IMG/VR virus record: IMGVR_UViG_3300034101_000800
Coordinates: 1-55,177 of that record
Length of the DNA: 55,177 nucleotides
Source of the DNA: a virus
Reading direction: 5' to 3' (one strand)
Position 1 is the first letter of the stretch. Every line of letters begins with the position of its first letter. A program made the translations under genes and the position numbers. The notes beneath the pieces are model-generated. The model saw only the letters and a program-made list of their open reading frames with translations, was not told the DNA's origin and made no database searches. This document shows positions 52,901 through 55,177 of the stretch, in pieces.

Positions 52901-55177
52901 TTTGTGGGTGTGTTTGTGGGTGTGTTTGTGGGTGTCTGCGTAGGCGTCTGTGTGGGTGTCTGTGAGGGTGTACTAGCCGGTGTACCGCCTGGTGTCTTTG
53001 AGGGTGTTTGTGTAGGTGTGTTTGTAGGCGTCTGTGTGTTTGTAGGTGTCTGCGTGGGTGTGTTTGTAGGCGTCTGCGTAGGCGTCTTTGTAGGCGTCTG
53101 TGTGTTTGTAGGTGTCTTTGTAGGCGTCTGTGTGTTTGTAGGTGTCTGCGTAGGTGTCTGCGTAGGTGTCTTTGTAGGCGTCTTTGTAGGCGTCTGTGTG
53201 TTTGTAGGTGTCTGCGTAGGCGTCTGCGTAGGTGTCTGCGTAGGCGTCTTTGTAGGCGTCTGTGTGTTTGTAGGTGTCTGCGTAGGCGTCTTTGTAGGTG
53301 TCTGCGTAGGTGTCTTTGTGGGTGTCTGTGTGGGTGTAGGTGTCTTTGTGGGTGTCTTTGTGGGTGTCTGTGTGGGTGTAGGTGTCTTTGTGGGTGTCTT
53401 TGTGGGTGTCTGTGTGGGTGTAGGTGTAGCACTTTGTACTACCGTACTGCAAGAACTGCTACCGGTTTCACATGGGAAACCAAGTACCGCTGCTATGTTC
53501 TGCGGAGTCATGTTTTGTAGCCAAGACCAATCGGTACAACTGCAGGATATGGTTGGATCATCTGGATCACATATATCGCAGCCGGCCGCGGTACTTACAA
53601 TTGAGCCCACAAGGCAGCATCTTAGACGCTCAGGGTCCGGATCAAATGGATTTGCACTATTAAGCCAGTCTGTGGGACACCCCTGCTCCGCGAAGTCACT
53701 ACCAAGCATCGATATACTACCGCTGAGCCCGCCGCAAGTCCCTGGCGAGGCCGCGCACGGCGTGCAGATGCCGCTCACGCATCGCTTATAAACCACCCCG
53801 GCGCCGAGTGGTGCAGACTCATATCCACAGCAGTTTGCATCCGCCCGTATTTCGTCTACACAAATCCTGCACGGCTGGCCATTGCCCGGGCACACGCAGG
53901 TGTAGTCTACCGTAATCCTACACTCGCCCACACCAAGTCCAATTGGAATATTTTCTTCCAAACTGTCTACACCTAGATCTAAATCTAACGCTGCGCTTCT
54001 AAGAGCAATAGAGGCAGGAGAACAATCAGATCCGCGTGACATCTGGGTCCAGAAATACACACCCAAGTAATCGTCCCCGTTGTTGCCAATCACCTTTCCG
54101 TCAATGTCTGGAATTTCTACACTAATGTCGTATCGCTTCCAAGAACGATCCAACTGTATAGAAATTAGCGGAGAGAACACAGGAGAACTGGTTCCTAGTA
54201 TTGGGTCGTAATCAAAAGAATCGCAGCCAGAAATACCACTAGTTTCTGGCGACTCTATTTCAATTCCGTGTAGTTCGCTACACAGGCCAACAGTAGATGC
54301 GTTTGCACAGGAAGCAAACGTGAGATCTTCAGCAGGATCTTCAGCAAAGAAACCAATACATGTACTTTGTATTAACGATTCATCCATTTCTACAACAGCA
54401 ACACCACATCCATTACACGGGAACGGAGTTGGTGAAGGTGTGGGTGGAACGGAAGCACACGGAGTTCTCGATGGTGTTGGAGTGGGAGTAGATGTGCTTG
54501 TAGGTGTCTGTGTAGGCGTCTGTGTAGGCGTCTGTGTGGGTGTTTGAGTTGGTGTCTGTGTCTGTGTAGGCGTCTGTGTGGGTGTTTGAGTTGGTGTTTC
54601 TGCAGGCGTCTGTGAAGGCGTTTGTGTAGGTGTCTGCGTGGGCGTGGGAGTTTCGGTGGGTGTGTTTGTGGGTGTTTGGGTTGGTGTTTCTGCAGGCGTC
54701 TGCGTGGGTGTCTGTGTGGGTGTGGGAGTTTCTGCCGGTGTCTGCGAAGGCGTCTGTGTAGGCGTCTGTGTGGGAGTTTCTGTCGGTGTCTGCGTGGGCG
54801 TCTGTGTGGGTGTGGGTGTACTAGTTGGCGTCTGCGAAGGCGTCTGTGTAGGCGTCTGTGTGGGAGTTTCTGCCGGTGTACCGGCTGGTGTCCGTGAAGG
54901 CGTCTGTGTAGGTGTCTGTGTAGCCGTCTGTGTAGGTGTCTGCGTAGGCGTCTGTGTAGGTGTCTGTGTAGCCGTCTGTGTAGGTGTCTGCGTAGGCGTC
55001 TGTGTAGGAGTTTGTGTAGGCGTCTGTGTAGGAGTTTGTGTAGGTGTCTGTGTAGGTGTCTGTGTAGGTGTCTGTGTAGGTGTACTGGCTGGTGTACCTG
55101 TTGGTGTACTGGCTGGTGTACCTGTTGGTGTACTGGCTGGTGTACCTGTTGGTGTACTGGCTGGTGTACCTGTTGGT
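46960..55177 (-). CDS. Giant mucin-like tail-fibre protein (5' end outside window)
   Basis: At least 2738 residues; the frame is open from the stop at 46960 to the window edge, so an ATG at 54387 is internal. Order from the N-terminal side, numbered from the first in-window codon: Pro/Thr tract I (1-252); domain A (about 253-580) beginning a tail-fibre jelly-roll ([30 protein letters not shown]), then Cys-rich; tract II (to about 869); Cys module B (about 869-929, [12 protein letters not shown]); tract III (to about 1539); domain C (to about 1735), which completes the jelly-roll ([35 protein letters not shown]); tract IV (to about 1961); Cys module D ([12 protein letters not shown]), like B; and a C-terminal domain (2023-2738) like hyaluronidase-type TIM barrels, with NLDFEF near 2169 and [11 protein letters not shown]. 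Probably the host-surface-binding and glycan-degrading fibre. Confidence 0.88.
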   Translation of the reverse strand, partial: PTGTPASTPTGTPASTPTGTPASTPTGTPASTPTQTPTQTPTQTPTQTPTQTPTQTPTQTPTQTPTQTATQTPTQTPTQTPTQTATQTPTQTPSRTPAGTPAETPTQTPTQTPSQTPTSTPTPTQTPTQTPTETPTQTPTQTPSQTPAETPTPTQTPTQTPAETPTQTPTNTPTETPTPTQTPTQTPSQTPAETPTQTPTQTPTQTQTPTQTPTQTPTQTPTQTPTSTSTPTPTPSRTPCASVPPTPSPTPFPCNGCGVAVVEMDESLIQSTCIGFFAEDPAEDLTFASCANASTVGLCSELHGIEIESPETSGISGCDSFDYDPILGTSSPVFSPLISIQLDRSWKRYDISVEIPDIDGKVIGNNGDDYLGVYFWTQMSRGSDCSPASIALRSAALDLDLGVDSLEENIPIGLGVGECRITVDYTCVCPGNGQPCRICVDEIRADANCCGYESAPLGAGVVYKRCVSGICTPCAASPGTCGGLSGSISMLGSDFAEQGCPTDWLNSANPFDPDPERLRCCLVGSIVSTAAGCDICDPDDPTISCSCTDWSWLQNMTPQNIAAVLGFPCETGSSSCSTVVQSATPTPTQTPTKTPTKTPTPTQTPTKTPTKTPTPTQTPTKTPTQTPTKTPTQTPTNTQTPTKTPTQTPTQTPTQTPTNTQTPTKTPTKTPTQTPTQTPTNTQTPTKTPTNTQTPTKTPTQTPTNTPTQTPTNTQTPTNTPTQTPSKTPGGTPASTPSQTPTQTPTQTPTNTPTNTPTNTPTQTPSQTQTPTQTPSQTPTETPTQTPSQTQTPTQTPSQTPTQTPTQTPSQTQTPTQTPTQTPTQTPTQTPTETPTQTPTQTPTETPTPTQTPTETPTQTPTPTITPTGGFGACWVCKFCGTPQQVEECTITQGEGGCLGAALASGAFPNCWRWYGVGSTCADVTDICPTQTPTPTQTPSQTQTPSHTPTETPTPTQTPTQTPTHTPTETPTQTPTQTPTNTPTQTQTPTQTPTQTPTQTPTQTPSQTQTPTQTPSQTPTNTPTQTPSQTPSQTQTPTQTPTQTPTQTPTQTQTPTNTPTQTPTETPTQTPSQTQTPTQTPTQTPTQTPTQTPTPTQTPTQTPTQTPTQTPTQTPSQTQTPTQTPTQTPTQTPTQTPTNTPTQTPSQTPSQTATQTPTQTPTNTPTQTPTQTPAETPTQTPTQTPSQTQTPTQTPTQTPTETPTQTPSQTQTPTQTPTQTPTETPTQTPSQTQTPTQTPSQTPTETPTQTPSQTQTPTQTPSQTPTETPTQTPSQTQTPTQTPTQTQTPTQTPTQTPTQTPTQTPTQTPTPTQTPTQTPTPTQTPTQTPTQTPTNTPTQTPSQTQTPTQTPSQTQTPTQTPTQTPTETPTQTPSRTPNGTPAETPTQTPTQTPSQTQTPTQTPTETPTQTPTQTPTETLTQTPTQTPTQTPTQTPTETPTQTPTQTPTPTQTPTQTPTKTPTKTPTPTHTPTKTPTKTPTPTQTPTSTPTNTPTQTPTQTPTKTQTPTQTPTKTPTKTPTQTPSHTPTPTHTPTPSVTPSNAPEVIKSSPCLHSLDDFVYTGVVSLANVQLEEGNEAHDYVYEDQYKTLEKCQRFYETGTSTMTVSMESVSLNPGMFKLVQLKRTKRNNPNIFITPEQGATSVFDINVEQADSRKFTVETGIKKLDGTGGLRRLRFSWIADSELPLYNNSEITTTGAIGRTTTICDEETACRSAYQCIPNWQNTFACGTDAEEEVVPDPTPTVTVTPSVTVTPTTTVTRTVTPTVTPSHTVSATQTPTPSVTETLSQTQTPTTTPTPTQTPTGSPTQTPTNTPTQTPTQTPTQTPGASASVTPTSTHSPTQTPTNTPTPTETPTQTPTQTPTQTPTQTPGGTPAETPTQTPTQTPTQTQTPTETPTQTPTQTPTQTQTPTQTPTNTPTPTETPTQTPTQTPTQTPTQTQTPTNTPTLTPTSTPTPTPTGTPATVGACFYCLNQGTPTQQTLCTDVSSSQQCFAVALGAQSSVYQFEGVGRTCSSTLIPDLCPPLPPQPQFTLFYGEIPSKELDWQYEQVLGSMYGGMCFFLYENNVEQWPYALGEPGGEDPRNNYWIMITGPRFDALGRPCDPNGPTSTDGTGAVWSANTTDLQWSVTSEASRSKCNRSVRGRWGWGLQRSDSNFQDARGIDEYTITNLDFEFKTGEVLYPQSIFNYWSNYTDWEQRGCPDRNNCPEAVRIDPLLPESKDYIYHQLSGTSGENIEVTYRTMVDNLVALANYMRTAPEADMGFAGKPTGYYGFPTVDLWGSPLLRDGLGNSIGNYYINLDQDLRNDLKTYSLDRVQSIIDASDYIQPTLYTLYSSAVIGTGVNGNVNNNNPQGPYYSPYFKQTPWAGAQQVAQSWSECLKDRLEISARTGKPVYAAVSSLLWGAGNAIERGSEYRGWFFTTMCNPDCQGRGAGNEATSPSGVVGDCYENWRCWDKVLSVRDFIDLQIQPIIDAGIKEPGAVMWWTTAYPQTLSASQTVQQGAWWTSVSATNPNITQYLITDFPTSITGPDGTRWGYDDPGSNGEDLKVARWYSVIDRYPLAMRQEIARLGLESNQTLAAWIASHPQTPNTPDGLNWPYRHTDGRSYTSERQALYNEINLWRKLYRVALLDNADPSDPNDPRLGAMAGIGTGQGWYAPALHRFIKFAWSAYQLHYSNAVKVWVETGTYLPEWNVVTALGGQEAYDGILETINLFPVTAFTTGVGSSVDLDALSVPPPAPA
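49296..49972 (-). repeat. Pro/Thr tract IV of the giant fibre
   Basis: About 225 residues of 4-residue periods ([12 protein letters not shown], with VTVTP at the start). The DNA has a 12-bp period with much synonymous variation, so repeats are conserved as protein rather than as identical DNA. Confidence 0.9.
50562..52391 (-). repeat. Pro/Thr tract III of the giant fibre (longest)
   Basis: About 610 residues of PTQTPTQT-type repeats with interspersed PSQTQTP, PTETP and PTPTQTP units, plus single variants such as PNGTPAETP and TLTQTP. Higher-order units of about 24-60 bp recur. Confidence 0.92.
52572..53433 (-). repeat. Pro/Thr tract II of the giant fibre
   Basis: About 287 residues. The start is Lys-rich ([13 protein letters not shown]), unlike the other tracts, and shifts toward PTNT/PSQT and [15 protein letters not shown] unit interrupts the middle. 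Confidence 0.9.
54424..55177 (-). repeat. Pro/Thr tract I of the giant fibre (runs off the window)
   Basis: At least 250 residues. The outermost part is a separate 24-bp repeat encoding PTGTPAST (near-identical copies at 55081-55177), followed by PTQT repeats with PAET and ATQT variants. Confidence 0.92.

Noticed and set aside
46960-54387. Taking 54387 as the true start of the giant protein
   Set aside because: The frame is open upstream to the window edge and no Shine-Dalgarno stands before this ATG.
49240-54897. Long plus-strand frames encoding [10 protein letters not shown]-type repeats
   Set aside because: They are antisense reflections of the 12-bp Pro/Thr repeat, which by composition avoids stops in several frames; they lack start signals and plausible protein sequence.
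49296-55177. CRISPR array or DNA satellite
   Set aside because: There are no spacers; the periodicity is 12 bp, coding, and synonymous-variable.

Overview
The window is a contiguous piece of a T4-like myovirus genome (tailed phage, Caudoviricetes). The reading of phage type rests on an almost complete set of T4 core genes in the order seen in T4-like cyanophages and their marine or freshwater relatives: neck, terminase, sheath, tube, portal, protease, scaffold and capsid genes, then uvsY, uvsW, gene 55, genes 47 and 46, genes 45, 44 and 62, regA and gene 43. No photosynthesis gene, tRNA, integrase, transposon or CRISPR array is seen, so the host cannot be named. Every supported gene is on the minus strand, so transcription runs from high to low coordinates, and genes are packed with ATGA, TAATG or TGATG junctions.

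Reading in the direction of transcription: (1) 55177-46960 is one giant tail-fibre-like protein, cut by the window edge. It is built from Pro/Thr tracts, Cys-rich modules, a tail-fibre jelly-roll interrupted by about 3.5 kb, and a C-terminal glycoside-hydrolase-like domain. (2) 46931-44196 holds a second fibre-like protein and two small proteins. (3) 44145-28545 is the virion module: gp13, gp14, gp15, gp16, gp17, gp18, gp19, gp20, a beta-rich protein, a previously uncalled 37-residue gene, a fibre-like protein, an EF-hand protein, gp21, gp22, gp23 and a tube-like protein. A strong terminator follows gp23. (4) 28514-21894 is recombination and late transcription: UvsY, dCMP deaminase, UvsW, an Sm-like protein, the gp55 late sigma factor, gp47 and gp46.

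(5) 21897-17500 is an overlapping accessory cassette: two DNA-methyltransferase-like proteins, a fold-type-II PLP enzyme and a type-II glutamine-synthetase homologue that has lost catalytic residues. It may be a DNA-base modification system. (6) 17462-11805 is replication: an unknown 368-residue protein, RNase H/FEN, two small proteins, sliding clamp, clamp loader with an embedded GroES-like gene, and RegA. (7) 11793-2730 is a glycan island inserted between regA and gene 43. It holds six glycosyltransferase-like genes and three methyltransferase genes, plus dUTPase and a DUF1599 protein. (8) 2671-1 holds a secreted invertebrate-type lysozyme and the family-B DNA polymerase, which is cut by the window edge.

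Regulation is readable. Six early or middle genes have sigma70-like promoters, all with a 16-bp spacer. Several of these place the predicted transcript start at, or within two bases of, the ATG, which implies leaderless mRNAs. The late genes have CATAAATA late promoters, presumably read by the encoded gp55. The most unusual biology is the mucin-like giant fibre combined with phage-encoded glycosyltransferases, one of them GT60-like, and the degenerate glutamine-synthetase cassette.
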